Assembly (NCBI GenBank): GCA_036496265.1
Contig: DASXLL010000188.1
Span: forward strand, 1 to 23,661
Source: CAYLLN01 sp036496265
GTDB lineage: Bacteria; Planctomycetota; Planctomycetia; Pirellulales; Pirellulaceae
DNA length: 23,661 bases
Reading direction: 5' to 3'
The stretch's first letter is position 1; each line of letters begins with the position of its first letter. Shown here piece after piece: positions 6,701 through 13,290 of this stretch. The notes beneath the pieces are model-generated. The model did not search any database, had not been told where the DNA came from, and was given only the letters and a program-made list of their open reading frames with translations. The position numbers and the translations under genes are program-made.

Positions 6701-8415
6701 TGGTCTGGAATGGCGATGGCACGATATCAGTCTTTGACCAAGGAGCTACCAGTTCGGAATCTCCGCGAAAGGGATTCCGCAGCCACGACAATGCAACAGG
6801 ACACTATTGGGGCGTCATTTTTCAGATCGACTATTTGACTTCACTGCCGGCCGATAAATACATCGCTGAAACTCCGCCATCTGTGCAAGTCGCCCCAAGT
6901 GAGATTCTATTAGCGCCTGGTTTCATTGCACACCGATTGCCGCTCTCTCCAAGCATCATGCCTAGCGCGTTAGCGTGGGAAAGTACGGATGACTTAATTT
7001 TCGGAACGTTGAAAGGTGAAATCTATCGGGTCAAAAGTACTTCTGATGGCGGCCCGCAATATCACGAGAGTTTGATTGTCGATGGATTTGCAACGCCATA
7101 CGGAATTCAAGCTGGAGTGCATCCATTGTTGAATGGCGGCAACCAACCAATAATCGATGTCGCGACAAAGGACGGTTTGTTGCGCGTCTGGACGGATGAT
7201 GAGGGCACTACCGCTGGTGTAGAAACAGTCGCTGCAGGTTGGGGACACACGGATGATTATCACGATTGGACTGTAGGATTGATTCGTAGCGACCAAGGCG
7301 AATACTATGTCAGCCTTCCATGCCAACAAGATCAGCGAAGTGAAGCAGCAGCGGCCTATCGGGGTAAAATCATCAAACTCACCCCTCGCAGCAAACCAAC
7401 GATTACTTTTCCTCGCCTTTTCGACATCGAAATCATCTCCGCTGGCCACCGTTTTCCGATGGGGATGGCGCGGAATCGGGAGGGGGAGCTGTTTGTTACG
7501 GATAATCAGGGGAACTACAACCCGTTCAATGAGCTGAATCATGTGAAGAAGGGGGCGCATTTTGGGTTTATCAATGCGCTGGAGAAGGAGAAGGGGTTTG
7601 TACCGCCGCCGTTGACGGAGCCGGCGATTAATATTCCGCATCCGTGGACGCGGAGCGTGAATGGGATTTGTTTTTTGGAAACGCCGGAGGGGCTGCGTAG
7701 GGTGGGCTCTGCCCATCAAGATGCGGCGAGTGATTCAGCCACGAAAAATAAGGTGGGCACAGATGCGAAGGTGGGCACAGCCCACCCTACAAGTATTTTC
7801 GGCCCGCTCGAAGGGCATTTGGTGGGGTGTGAGTACGATACGCGGCGGTTGATTCGGATGTCGCTGGATAAGGTAAATGGCGAGTATCAGGGGTGCTGCT
7901 ATCCGCTGAGTATTCCGCCGGCGGATGTGGAGAAGGGGCTGCTGGGGCCGATTGTGTGTGCGATTAAGCCGACGACGGGGGAATTGTATGTCGGGGAGAT
8001 CCGCGATAGCGGGTGGGGGGCGAGCAACAATATTGGGCAGATCACGAAGATCAAAATTGAGCCGGAGAAGCTGCCGTGCGGAATTGCGGAAGTGCGGGCG
8101 ACGAAGAATGGCTTTGCGATCGACTTCTTCAAGCCCGTCGATCGAGCGAAAGCGGCGAACTTGGATAGTTATTCGATCGAATCGTATCGCCGCGAATCGA
8201 CGCCGGCTTATGGCGGGCCGGATATTGATCGGCGGCCGGAAAAGATCGTTTCAGCCGCGGTTTCGGAGGATGGGAAACGGGTGACGCTGGTGCTGCCGGA
8301 GCTGCGGACGCGGCATGTTTATGAGTTGCGGCTGAAGAATATGACGCCGGGCGGTGGGATGTTTCATCCGGATGAGGCGCATTACACGCTGAAGCAGATA
8401 CCCAAGGAAGAATGA
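3718..8415 (+). CDS. giant secreted PA14-like / multiheme cytochrome c protein
   Basis: About 1565 residues. A Sec leader (ending AMAAVAQ) precedes a PA14-like beta domain (~40-165; FRPGLVATYS, WRGRLWARGAGEYRLSCYVQGEVEIKLGG). Five haem c sites CXXCH follow at ~195 (CGACH), 319 (CLACH), 422 (CAACH), 505 (CLACH) and 681 (CTSCH), with MPxx stretches that could give Met ligands. A Lys/Glu-rich linker lies at ~270-310. The C-terminal half is beta-propeller-like (FPMGMARNREGELFVTDNQGNYNPFNELN) and ends in a small beta domain. This architecture is typical of planctomycete cytochromes, some with DUF6797; I infer periplasmic electron transfer coupled to oxidation or carbohydrate binding, substrate unknown. 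I chose ATG 3718; GTG 3685 and ATG 3724 are alternatives. Odd points: three in-frame palindromic-repeat insertions, and a central part (about 6300-7440) with different base use. Confidence 0.9.
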   Translation: MTMVVSGQMARAAAFSCWLAASLMAMAAVAQEEAEDSPFRPGLVATYSAGGQAATRVDEVVAFDWQDAAADERLAAGEFAATWRGRLWARGAGEYRLSCYVQGEVEIKLGGKTLIEGRSEQPGWLESQPVALDFDHHPIEIQYRRNTPQGQLKLFWSGPDFRLEPLPAWALVHEREQSPVVVFERGRQLAAALRCGACHKDKSASMVTAPALDRLSGNVNEAWLVDWLASHGEGKASGSSRRMPDLGMSREEAEAVAAWLVREPAVKNEPRIEQKETKVTKDDSTSKTTADSKSKKKKGEEKPKPSAEEGEKLLLTRGCLACHQLGALGLSGLFGGGDLTALFQKRPADFFMRWLADPGAINREHRMPVFQFTADEMTSLGLWAKRVAAVGNALRGVPSAAEKSSKRELIKHGEKLVASFKCAACHSLSREKTVTPAADQKELTAASDWARSCAGQPRREKGQPGYRLVKEDAEALKTYYTTARPSSGRLSMQARGRDLLAQLNCLACHQREGVERATLAGVGGPALAGASLSHPTGDKEMVGTAHPTLPALQDKLAAVAEAHGDLAALVPAMTPPALNSVGDKLVDAALEESIVRKGRPHRPYLLVQMPKFELSKEQLGALTAYFVATDRISERRPHAPREEPKADAGPTAGLVSRSETATKAAFAAAGPRLVTTDGLACTSCHQVGSVLPMKAPLNARGPDMSMLGSRIRREWFDRWCNNPARIVPRMEMPAVKIPVRGVLNDNVEDQLAAVWHILNTPGFQPPEPDPVRVLRLSGIPEKNERPIVIHDVVKDGEKTYLFPLVIGLPNRHNVLFDLETNRLAAWWLGDTARQRTKGKSWYWEMGGKSIFEPGFSDSELSLWIEGKQRFPEAISQFQCELGEYSARTSFPETKQPAEVILNVERSFPTTEVSISNGGKFIKVGGSDWFWELNGSDGIGVRRDIALQGHGTVNRANFRVVSEQAARAGNWDPKSRTFRVSGIADTFIRVGAPEQMVWNGDGTISVFDQGATSSESPRKGFRSHDNATGHYWGVIFQIDYLTSLPADKYIAETPPSVQVAPSEILLAPGFIAHRLPLSPSIMPSALAWESTDDLIFGTLKGEIYRVKSTSDGGPQYHESLIVDGFATPYGIQAGVHPLLNGGNQPIIDVATKDGLLRVWTDDEGTTAGVETVAAGWGHTDDYHDWTVGLIRSDQGEYYVSLPCQQDQRSEAAAAYRGKIIKLTPRSKPTITFPRLFDIEIISAGHRFPMGMARNREGELFVTDNQGNYNPFNELNHVKKGAHFGFINALEKEKGFVPPPLTEPAINIPHPWTRSVNGICFLETPEGLRRVGSAHQDAASDSATKNKVGTDAKVGTAHPTSIFGPLEGHLVGCEYDTRRLIRMSLDKVNGEYQGCCYPLSIPPADVEKGLLGPIVCAIKPTTGELYVGEIRDSGWGASNNIGQITKIKIEPEKLPCGIAEVRATKNGFAIDFFKPVDRAKAANLDSYSIESYRRESTPAYGGPDIDRRPEKIVSAAVSEDGKRVTLVLPELRTRHVYELRLKNMTPGGGMFHPDEAHYTLKQIPKEE
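5294..5360. repeat. palindromic repeat cluster inside the cytochrome gene (1)
   Basis: Contains GCTCGC-TGGG-GCGAGC at 5295-5310, then TCCCACCCTAC, then GGTGGGC-ACA-GCCCACC at 5340-5356. The second hairpin recurs at 7770-7790. The segment is read in frame as a GTAHPTLP-type linker after the fourth CXXCH. Confidence 0.85.
5621..5704. repeat. palindromic repeat cluster inside the cytochrome gene (2)
   Basis: Two perfect 8-bp stems with 3-base loops: CCTCACGC-TCC-GCGTGAGG (5626-5644) and CGTCTCGC-GGA-GCGAGACG (5679-5697). They encode a charged, low-complexity linker between the fourth and fifth haem sites. Confidence 0.85.
7697..7790. repeat. palindromic repeat cluster inside the cytochrome gene (3)
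   Basis: GTAGGGTGGGCTCTGCCCATC (degenerate) at 7697-7717, a half copy GGTGGGCAC at 7752-7760, and an intact GGTGGGC-ACA-GCCCACC followed by CTAC at 7770-7790. In frame it encodes VGSAH...KVGTDAKVGTAHPTS inside the propeller region. Confidence 0.85.
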
Positions 8416-8489
8416 CCAATGACCAAGCATCAATGACCAATGAAGCTGCAAAATGACGAATGACGAATGACCAATGACCAATGACCAAT
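8411..8489. repeat. heptad tandem repeat B (AATGACC type)
   Basis: About eleven 7-base units, mostly AATGACC or AATGACG, with diverged AAGCATC and CTGCAAA in the middle and one phase slip near 8452. The stop codon of the cytochrome gene (8413-8415) is the TGA of the first unit. Confidence 0.9.
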
Positions 8490-8502
8490 CAGTAAACGAA
8501 AA

Positions 8503-8530
8503 TGGCCGGTCACGGGGGTGTGACCGGCCA
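8503..8530. terminator. strong hairpin between convergent genes
   Basis: Perfect 11-bp stem TGGCCGGTCAC / GTGACCGGCCA with a 6-base loop. It lies between the convergent cytochrome and Cys-rich genes and could stop transcription from either side. The U-run is weak (GATTTTG only further downstream), so factor-independent termination is not certain. Confidence 0.6.
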
Positions 8531-8555
8531 ATTAGATAACGTTCGATTTTGAAGA

Positions 8556-8589
8556 CCCTCACCCCGGCCTTCTCCCAGAGGGAGAGGGA
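8556..8589. repeat. palindromic repeat, CCCTCACCCCGG family, copy 2
   Basis: Nearly identical to 1927-1960, with CCTTCTCCC-AGA-GGGAGAGGG (one wobble pair in the stem). It lies 23 bases beyond the stop of the Cys-rich gene, where it may add to the preceding hairpin as a transcription end. Confidence 0.9.
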
Positions 8590-8612
8590 TCGGTGGACGG
8601 TGCGTTGACAGA

Positions 8613-9425
8613 TTACAGGGCGGGGGGGACGGGGAAGGGGATCAGGGAGGAGCTATCGGCGGCTTGCTTTTCGCTGGTGGGCATGGCGGGGGTGGGCGTC
8701 GTGCAACCGCAGCTTACGGGGGAGGAGCAGGAGTCGCAGCCGGAGTTCCAGTGAGCCATGAAGCCGCTCCACTTACCACAGTGGTGGCAGGGGCGGCATT
8801 TGCCGCACAACGGCTTGCAGCAGCCGCAATCGGCGACGCTGGAGCAAGTCGGGGCGCCGCAGCTGGGGGCTGCACAGGAAGGGGCTGCACAGCCGCAGGA
8901 GGCGGTGGCGCAGGAGACGCCGCAGCCGCAATTGTTGCCCCACATTTTGTGAAAGAGGCGGCACTGATGACCACCGCCGCAGCCAGCGTTGCACGGATCG
9001 CAGATGTTGCAACCGCCGCCGCACATATTGCCGCCAGCGCCGCAGCCGCAGTGCTTGTGCAGCAAGTGGTGATTGCCACAGCGGCAGGGATTGGAGAAAT
9101 ATCCGCCCCAGAGATTCCAGATGCAGGGCGGGGAGTAATCGCAGGCGCCGGGACTATAGACATAGCCACCGTCGTTGCCGTACATGGGCAGGGGGCCGGT
9201 CTTGTCGGACGGCGAGGCATCGGCCTGAGCGAGCGCGACCGAGTTTACGGGCTCGCCGAAGCGGGTCCACCAGTTTTGCCCGCCGAGCAGGCGGCCTTGG
9301 AAAAGCTGAGCCGGTGGTTGCCGGTTGCCGGACCAGTCTGGGGTTTCGGCCAAACACGCGGCGCTAGTGATTACCAGAGAAGTGATCACCACCAAGCATG
9401 CCGCTGCCAATCGGTTCCATCGCAT
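8613..9425 (-). CDS. Cys-rich secreted protein (31 Cys after leader)
   Basis: A 270-residue protein of no family I can name. It has an N-terminal signal peptide (MRWNRLAAACLVVITSLVITSAACLAE). About 65 residues of ordinary sequence follow, then a ~150-residue stretch with 31 Cys, many in CGCG, CGC, PSC and CxxC patterns (CGKCRPCHHCGKW), plus Gly and His, then a Pro/Ser tail. Dense cysteine in an exported protein suggests disulfide cross-linking or metal binding; planctomycete cell envelopes are known for cysteine-rich protein layers, so a wall role is a reasonable inference. I placed the start at 9425 rather than 9539 because GGAGG lies 8 bases upstream and the leader begins there. It is convergent with the cytochrome gene and has no operon partner. 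Confidence 0.8.
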   Translation of the reverse strand: MRWNRLAAACLVVITSLVITSAACLAETPDWSGNRQPPAQLFQGRLLGGQNWWTRFGEPVNSVALAQADASPSDKTGPLPMYGNDGGYVYSPGACDYSPPCIWNLWGGYFSNPCRCGNHHLLHKHCGCGAGGNMCGGGCNICDPCNAGCGGGHQCRLFHKMWGNNCGCGVSCATASCGCAAPSCAAPSCGAPTCSSVADCGCCKPLCGKCRPCHHCGKWSGFMAHWNSGCDSCSSPVSCGCTTPTPAMPTSEKQAADSSSLIPFPVPPAL

Positions 9426-9764
9426 GGGTATTCCTCCTACTTGCTTCCGGGCATAAGCCGTTTGCCGCGAATGATTCCTACTGGCGGTTGAGCGATCGGC
9501 CGAAACCGACGCGAGCCGCACAGGCGCAAACGGACCCAAGCAAACATGCGCGCGGGCTTGCGGTGGGCAAGGATCGCGTGTTGATTTTTGGCAACATTTT
9601 TTGGTCCGGCGGCCGGATTAGAGCGATCGCAAGCGGCGCGACGGCTTAATCGGTTGTAGGGCTGTGAGTAAGATCGGCTGTAACACCGTTGCAAGTTTCA
9701 AGTTCCATGTTTCAGGCTCGAAATAGGCAATTTGAAACTTGGAATTCGAAACGATTGAAGTCCT
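9426..9764. other. divergent intergenic region
   Basis: About 340 bases between the leftward Cys-rich gene and the rightward membrane-protein gene. It must contain both promoters; none is clear enough to place. The right part holds heptad repeat C (9692-9754). Confidence 0.5.
9692..9754. repeat. heptad tandem repeat C (CAAGTTT / GAAACTT arms)
   Basis: Nine 7-base units in register. The left arm is CAAGTTT, CAAGTTC, CATGTTT, CAGGCTC; the right arm is GAAATAG, GCAATTT, GAAACTT, GGAATTC, GAAACGA. The arms are partly reverse-complementary (AAGTTTC against GAAACTT), so the region could fold as a long imperfect hairpin just upstream of the 9765 start. Confidence 0.8.
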
Positions 9765-10649
9765 ATGATGCCGGTTGTGACGGATATGACGTTTGAGCTG
9801 GTGGAAACGATGGTCGCGTTGTGCTCGCTGGGGTTGGGACTGGCGATTTTGGCGCGGGGCTATCTGGCGGTGCGGGGTACGACGCTGGGGGGGCCGTGGA
9901 TGTGGGCGGTGGCGGCGCTTGTGGCGTGGGCGGCTGCGGAATTGGCCGTTTCCTTTTCGCTCGTCGGAAGCGGTAGCGGCGAATCGCTCAAGTTTGCGGC
10001 TGTGGGGCTGAGCTTCTGTCCGATTGTGGCGGTGCTGGGGGCGAAGCGGCCGCAACATGCGGCGTGGGGCTTCGTGGTGGTGTCGCTCTGGGCGATTGTG
10101 GCGCTGCCGGCGGCGGAGAATCTTTTCTTGCACCCGGGACAGAATCTGGCGCTCGGCGATGCGCGGGCGTGGTTTTTGTGGGTTTTGATTGCCTTGGGGC
10201 TCGTTAACTATTTGCCGACGCGGTTTGCGGCGGCGGCGGTGCTGTTAGCTGCGGGGCAGGTCGTTGCGCTGTCGCCGTATTTGGAGCTGGTTCATCGACC
10301 GCTATTTGAAAATGCGCCGCTCGTGGGGTTGGTGCTGGTTGTGGGGGCGCTGTTGGCGGCTTGGATTGCGGCGCGGTGGCAACGTTCGGCGGCGAACGAG
10401 TTGGTTCGCTTGTGGCTGGAATTTCGGGATGCGTTTGGGCTCTTGTGGGGGCTGCGGCTACAGGAGCGGATCAATGCGGTGGCAAAGCAGAATGGATGGA
10501 GCGTGGAGTTGACGTGGGGCGGGTTTCGGGCGGCAGAGACCGGTGCAATCGTGAAAGAATTCGAGCCGGAGGTGGAGGCGGGGCTGTCGATGGCGATGAG
10601 AGGAGTGCTACGCAGATTCGTTCGCAATTCAGTGCTCGACACCAATTGA
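9765..10649 (+). CDS. polytopic membrane protein, unknown function
   Basis: A 294-residue protein with about six or seven hydrophobic segments across residues 10-200 (for example LVETMVALCSLGLGLAILA, WMWAVAALVAWAAAELAVSF, AWFLWVLIALGLVNYLP, LVGLVLVVGALLAAWIAA). A soluble C-terminal tail of about 90 residues follows (WLEFRDAFGLLWGLRLQERINAVA). I recognise no catalytic motif; the tail is predicted helical and probably cytoplasmic. The start could be the ATG at 9765, the adjacent 9768 or 9786; ribosome-binding signals are weak at all three. It is convergent with hicA, with only 30 bases between the stops. Function not assigned. Confidence 0.75.
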   Translation: MMPVVTDMTFELVETMVALCSLGLGLAILARGYLAVRGTTLGGPWMWAVAALVAWAAAELAVSFSLVGSGSGESLKFAAVGLSFCPIVAVLGAKRPQHAAWGFVVVSLWAIVALPAAENLFLHPGQNLALGDARAWFLWVLIALGLVNYLPTRFAAAAVLLAAGQVVALSPYLELVHRPLFENAPLVGLVLVVGALLAAWIAARWQRSAANELVRLWLEFRDAFGLLWGLRLQERINAVAKQNGWSVELTWGGFRAAETGAIVKEFEPEVEAGLSMAMRGVLRRFVRNSVLDTN

Positions 10650-10679
10650 ACTAATATTTCACCGCAGCAATGAATTCAA

Positions 10680-10895
10680 TCACAAGTCCTGCGGAGTGAG
10701 TCCGGTCTGCTTGGCGATCTTTGCGAGGATTTTTGGACCAAGCTCTACGTCGTCGTGAAACGCAAACACGACCGGCGCCCAGCCAGGTCGTTCCAGGACG
10801 CGGTGCGATGTGCCGCTATGACGTTGGATCGTCCAGCCGAGGCGCAATAAAGCGGCGAGCACGCGACGGGCCTTTGTACTCGGCCAGATGCTCAA
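10680..10895 (-). CDS. hicA: HicA family mRNA-interferase toxin
   Basis: A 71-residue toxin of the HicA (YcfA-like) family, a double-stranded-RNA-binding-fold ribonuclease that cleaves mRNA. Visible features are the N-terminal helix (TKARRVLAALLRLGW), the strand with the conserved active histidine in GTSHR (His31), RPGW, and the C-terminal PKILAKIAKQTGLTPQDL helix; length is normal for the family. It appears to start with TTG at 10895, which overlaps the hicB stop by four bases (TTGA), so the pair is translationally coupled. Order is antitoxin first, toxin second. Its activity should be neutralised by the upstream HicB. The catalytic histidine is present, so it may be functional. Confidence 0.88.
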   Translation of the reverse strand: MSIWPSTKARRVLAALLRLGWTIQRHSGTSHRVLERPGWAPVVFAFHDDVELGPKILAKIAKQTGLTPQDL

Positions 10896-11095
10896 GAGGT
10901 CACCAAGAATTGGTTGGCCGCTTCTGGGATTTCTTCGCCATGCTCAATTCGATCGGCCAGGACGCGAAGCGCAAGCGCCTTGGCGTTGGCGATGGCTTCG
11001 TCGCGACTGACACCGTAGCAAATTACGCCGGGCAGAGCGGGCACTTCCGCAATCCAGCGGCCATCTTCTTCGCGATCTAGCTCAATGGGCAACAT
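10892..11095 (-). CDS. hicB: HicB family antitoxin, short form
   Basis: A 67-residue antitoxin of the HicB family that binds and inhibits HicA. The sequence shows the partial RNase H-like fold signature: IELDREEDGRWIAEVPALPGVICYGVSRDEAIANAKALALRVLADRIEHGE. It ends soon after and has no C-terminal ribbon-helix-helix or helix-turn-helix domain, so autoregulation by DNA binding, common in longer HicB proteins, is not evident. The ATG at 11095 lies 24 bases after the stop of the 159-residue gene, so read-through from the upstream operon could express it. Its ribosome-binding site is weak. Confidence 0.88.
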   Translation of the reverse strand: MLPIELDREEDGRWIAEVPALPGVICYGVSRDEAIANAKALALRVLADRIEHGEEIPEAANQFLVTS

Positions 11096-11119
11096 TTTTT
11101 GATCTCGAGAAGGCCCATG

Positions 11120-11599
11120 TTACTCTAAAGCGGCGATGAAATCTTCGGCCAGGCGGGTGAGGACTTCGCGGGTGACGTTGGCGGGAATGATTTGGCGGAG
11201 CTGGCCGCTCTTTTTGCTGTAGCGGCTAAGGGTGATGTCGCCGCCGCGGCGGACCATGAGCTCGTAGTAGCTGGTTTCGTCCTCGCCTTTTTTGGGTGGA
11301 TTGCTGCGCATCTGGACGGAGCAGCGGTCGGCGTCGGCTTCGACGATGCCGATAGGTTCGAGCAAATACGTCAAGCGGCTGATGAGGGCGTCGCTGATGT
11401 TTTTCAGGTCGTTGAGCGAGGTGTCAGCGAGCTTGGGGGTCGAAAGGCCGAGCGTCTGAAACGAGCAGCCGATGGCATCGACGGCGACGAGATCGGCTTC
11501 GATGCGGCCGGCGTCGCAATCGACTTGCAGCAGGCCGCGACCGCTAACGGCTTGGATGCGTTTCAATTCGCGGTCGATATCGGGTTGGATGGTAGTCAT
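11120..11599 (-). CDS. conserved-looking unknown protein downstream of spoVR
   Basis: A 159-residue soluble protein I do not recognise. It has no signal peptide or membrane segment. It begins with a helical segment (IQPDIDRELKRIQAVSGRG), has alternating strand-like stretches (GLLQVDCDAGRIEADLVAVDAIGCSFQTL), a central helix (LKNISDALISRLTYLLEPI), a strand-rich part (CSVQMRSNPPKKG, SYYELMVRRGGDITLSRYSK), and a final helix (TREVLTRLAEDFIAALE). AGAGG lies about 5 bases before the ATG at 11599. It follows spoVR on the same strand by 72 bases, across heptad repeat D, and precedes hicBA by 24 bases. Placement suggests an accessory role to the PrkA-DUF444-SpoVR set, but this is inference from position only. 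Confidence 0.75.
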   Translation of the reverse strand: MTTIQPDIDRELKRIQAVSGRGLLQVDCDAGRIEADLVAVDAIGCSFQTLGLSTPKLADTSLNDLKNISDALISRLTYLLEPIGIVEADADRCSVQMRSNPPKKGEDETSYYELMVRRGGDITLSRYSKKSGQLRQIIPANVTREVLTRLAEDFIAALE

Positions 11600-11630
11600 G
11601 GGGCCTCTTCACTGCAAAGGACAAGTGGCT

Positions 11631-11677
11631 AATGACAAATGACCTAGCCGTCATTCGTCATTTGTCATTCGTCATTT
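11631..11677. repeat. heptad tandem repeat D (AATGACA / GTCATTT arms)
   Basis: Left arm AATGACA, AATGACC (11631-11644); right arm GTCATTC, GTCATTT, GTCATTC, GTCATTT (11650-11677). The arms are reverse complements and give a hairpin. On the minus strand the TGA stop of spoVR (11672-11674) lies inside the right arm. Confidence 0.9.
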
Positions 11678-13216
11678 GTTTTTGGTGGGTTTCGCGTCTC
11701 CTGTCCTTGAATGTTCGTGTCCGTCGAACGAAAGGATGACTTTGGCTTCTTCGAGTGCGGTTTCGATATGTATGGGACGCTTCCAGAGCTTGTAGAGGTT
11801 CGCGAGGGTGTCTTGGGCGTAGTTCGTTTGCAGCTCGACGCCGCTGAAGCGATGTTCGAGGAACAACTCGCCGCGGTTCTTGTAGTTGGCGTCTTTCACA
11901 TAAATGATTGGCCGGCCGACGTTTGTGAGGTTAAACAGCAGCCGTTGCTTCACTTTTTCGAATTCGCGACTCTCGATTTCGTAATAGCCGGAGTCCTGGT
12001 TGAAGCCGAAGGAGAAGAGCTTGTGCTGGCGGCAGAAATCGAGCGTCAAGAATTCGTCGATGAAGGTCAGATCGTTGTGGACGCGGCGGACTTCGAAGAT
12101 TTTCTGGCGGCCGAGGCCGGTTTGCTTGTCCCAATCGCGCTTGGCGTGGTAGTTGTCGCAGTCGTCGTATTCATCGCCGTAGGCGCCGCGATTCCAGCGG
12201 TCTTCGATATCGCGATAGAGCTCGACGCCGAGCTTGTAGGGATTCAATCGCGTGCGCGAGCCGGCGAGCGTGCCGGAGCAGTGATCGGCGTAGCAGATGA
12301 GGTCGGAATCGGCCATGCCGTGGCGGGTCATGATCGTGCTGTGCCAGAAAGTGGCCCAGCCTTCGTTCATGATCTTGGTTTGCGCCTGCGGAGCGAAGTA
12401 ATAGGCTTCGTCGCGGATGATCGAGAGCACATCGGCCTGCCAGGGCTTTAGATTGGCGTACTCCAAGAGAAACAGCATCACATCGCGCATCGGCTCGGGC
12501 GGGAAGTTTTCCTTGCGCTGGAGGTCCTTCTTTTTCTCCTCGATTTCGGCGTCCATCGCTTTCTTCGGATTCATGAACGAATCCATATACGACTTGGCCT
12601 GGAACCGCGTGGCAGTGGGGCCGTCGTGCTCGTCGTCCGAGGACTCGCGAAAATCGTATTTGGCCTTGTCGTCGCGGCGCTTGATATGGAGGGCGTAAAT
12701 ATCGATCAGGTCTTCGATGCTGAGGCAGGCGTCGATGAATGTTTCGACCTCCTCGACGCCGAATCGATCCATGTAGTCGCGGATGCGGTTGCCGTGGTTG
12801 GCCATCTCGTCGATCATCTTGCGGTTCGTATGCGCGAACCACGAGTTGTTCTTGAAGAAATCGCAGTGACCATAGACGTGGGCCATCACCAGCTTGTGGT
12901 CGGTGATGCCGTTGCTGCCCAGCAGATACGCGTAGCACGGGTCGTTGTTGATTACCAGCTCGTAGATTTTTTGCAGGCCGTAGGAATAGCCCTTATTGAG
13001 CTGCTCATACTCCATGCCAAACCGCCAATGCGGATAGCGGGTCGGAAAACCGCCGTAAGCCGCGACGGCGCTGAGCTGATCGTGATCGACGACCTCGAAG
13101 ATCGTGTTGAAGAAGTCCAGCCCGTAGCTGCGCGCATGCTCTTCCATCTGCCGCTGGATGTCGATCATCTCCGGCGTCAGGGAGCGGAAGCGGTGAAGGC
13201 TGGTCAGGGCGGTCAT
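11672..13216 (-). CDS. spoVR: SpoVR family protein
   Basis: A 514-residue protein of the SpoVR / YcgB family, named for a Bacillus spore-cortex phenotype but widespread in non-sporing bacteria as a stress-associated protein. Family segments are clear: GLDFFNTIFEVV, GGFPTRYPHWRFGMEYEQL, YELVINNDPCYAYLL, LVMAHVYGHCDFFKNNSWF, YFAPQAQTKIMNEGWATFWH, and NPYKLGVELYRDIEDRWNRG. The conserved His residues in HVYGHCDFF and the EGWATFWH motif suggest metal binding (inference). Its length is usual for the family. It is third in the prkA-yeaH-spoVR order. Its ATG (13216) is inside heptad repeat E and its TGA lies in repeat D, so both gene ends are repeat-derived. No good ribosome-binding site precedes the start, and the repeats may shape translation. 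Confidence 0.95.
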   Translation of the reverse strand: MTALTSLHRFRSLTPEMIDIQRQMEEHARSYGLDFFNTIFEVVDHDQLSAVAAYGGFPTRYPHWRFGMEYEQLNKGYSYGLQKIYELVINNDPCYAYLLGSNGITDHKLVMAHVYGHCDFFKNNSWFAHTNRKMIDEMANHGNRIRDYMDRFGVEEVETFIDACLSIEDLIDIYALHIKRRDDKAKYDFRESSDDEHDGPTATRFQAKSYMDSFMNPKKAMDAEIEEKKKDLQRKENFPPEPMRDVMLFLLEYANLKPWQADVLSIIRDEAYYFAPQAQTKIMNEGWATFWHSTIMTRHGMADSDLICYADHCSGTLAGSRTRLNPYKLGVELYRDIEDRWNRGAYGDEYDDCDNYHAKRDWDKQTGLGRQKIFEVRRVHNDLTFIDEFLTLDFCRQHKLFSFGFNQDSGYYEIESREFEKVKQRLLFNLTNVGRPIIYVKDANYKNRGELFLEHRFSGVELQTNYAQDTLANLYKLWKRPIHIETALEEAKVILSFDGHEHSRTGDAKPTKNK

Positions 13217-13290
13217 TTGTCATTTGTCACTTGTCATTTGTCACTTGTCATTCGCATTTGCAAATGACTAATGACTAATGACCAATGACT
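13212..13290. repeat. heptad tandem repeat E (GTCATTT / AATGACT arms)
   Basis: Six left units, GTCATTT or GTCACTT or GTCATTC (13212-13253), a central GCATTTGCAAATGA, then four right units AATGACT, AATGACT, AATGACC, AATGACT (13263-13290). The arms are reverse-complementary around a palindromic centre. It fills the whole gap between yeaH and spoVR: the spoVR start codon and the yeaH stop codon both fall in it. Confidence 0.92.

Noticed and set aside
8664..9491. A 275-codon Ala/Gly-rich plus-strand frame opposite the Cys-rich gene
   Set aside because: Its composition is a by-product of CGC and GGC codon patterns in the real gene; no start signal or family.
13212..13290. Possible CRISPR array because of many short repeats
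   Set aside because: Units are 7 bases with no spacers, and no cas gene is in the window.
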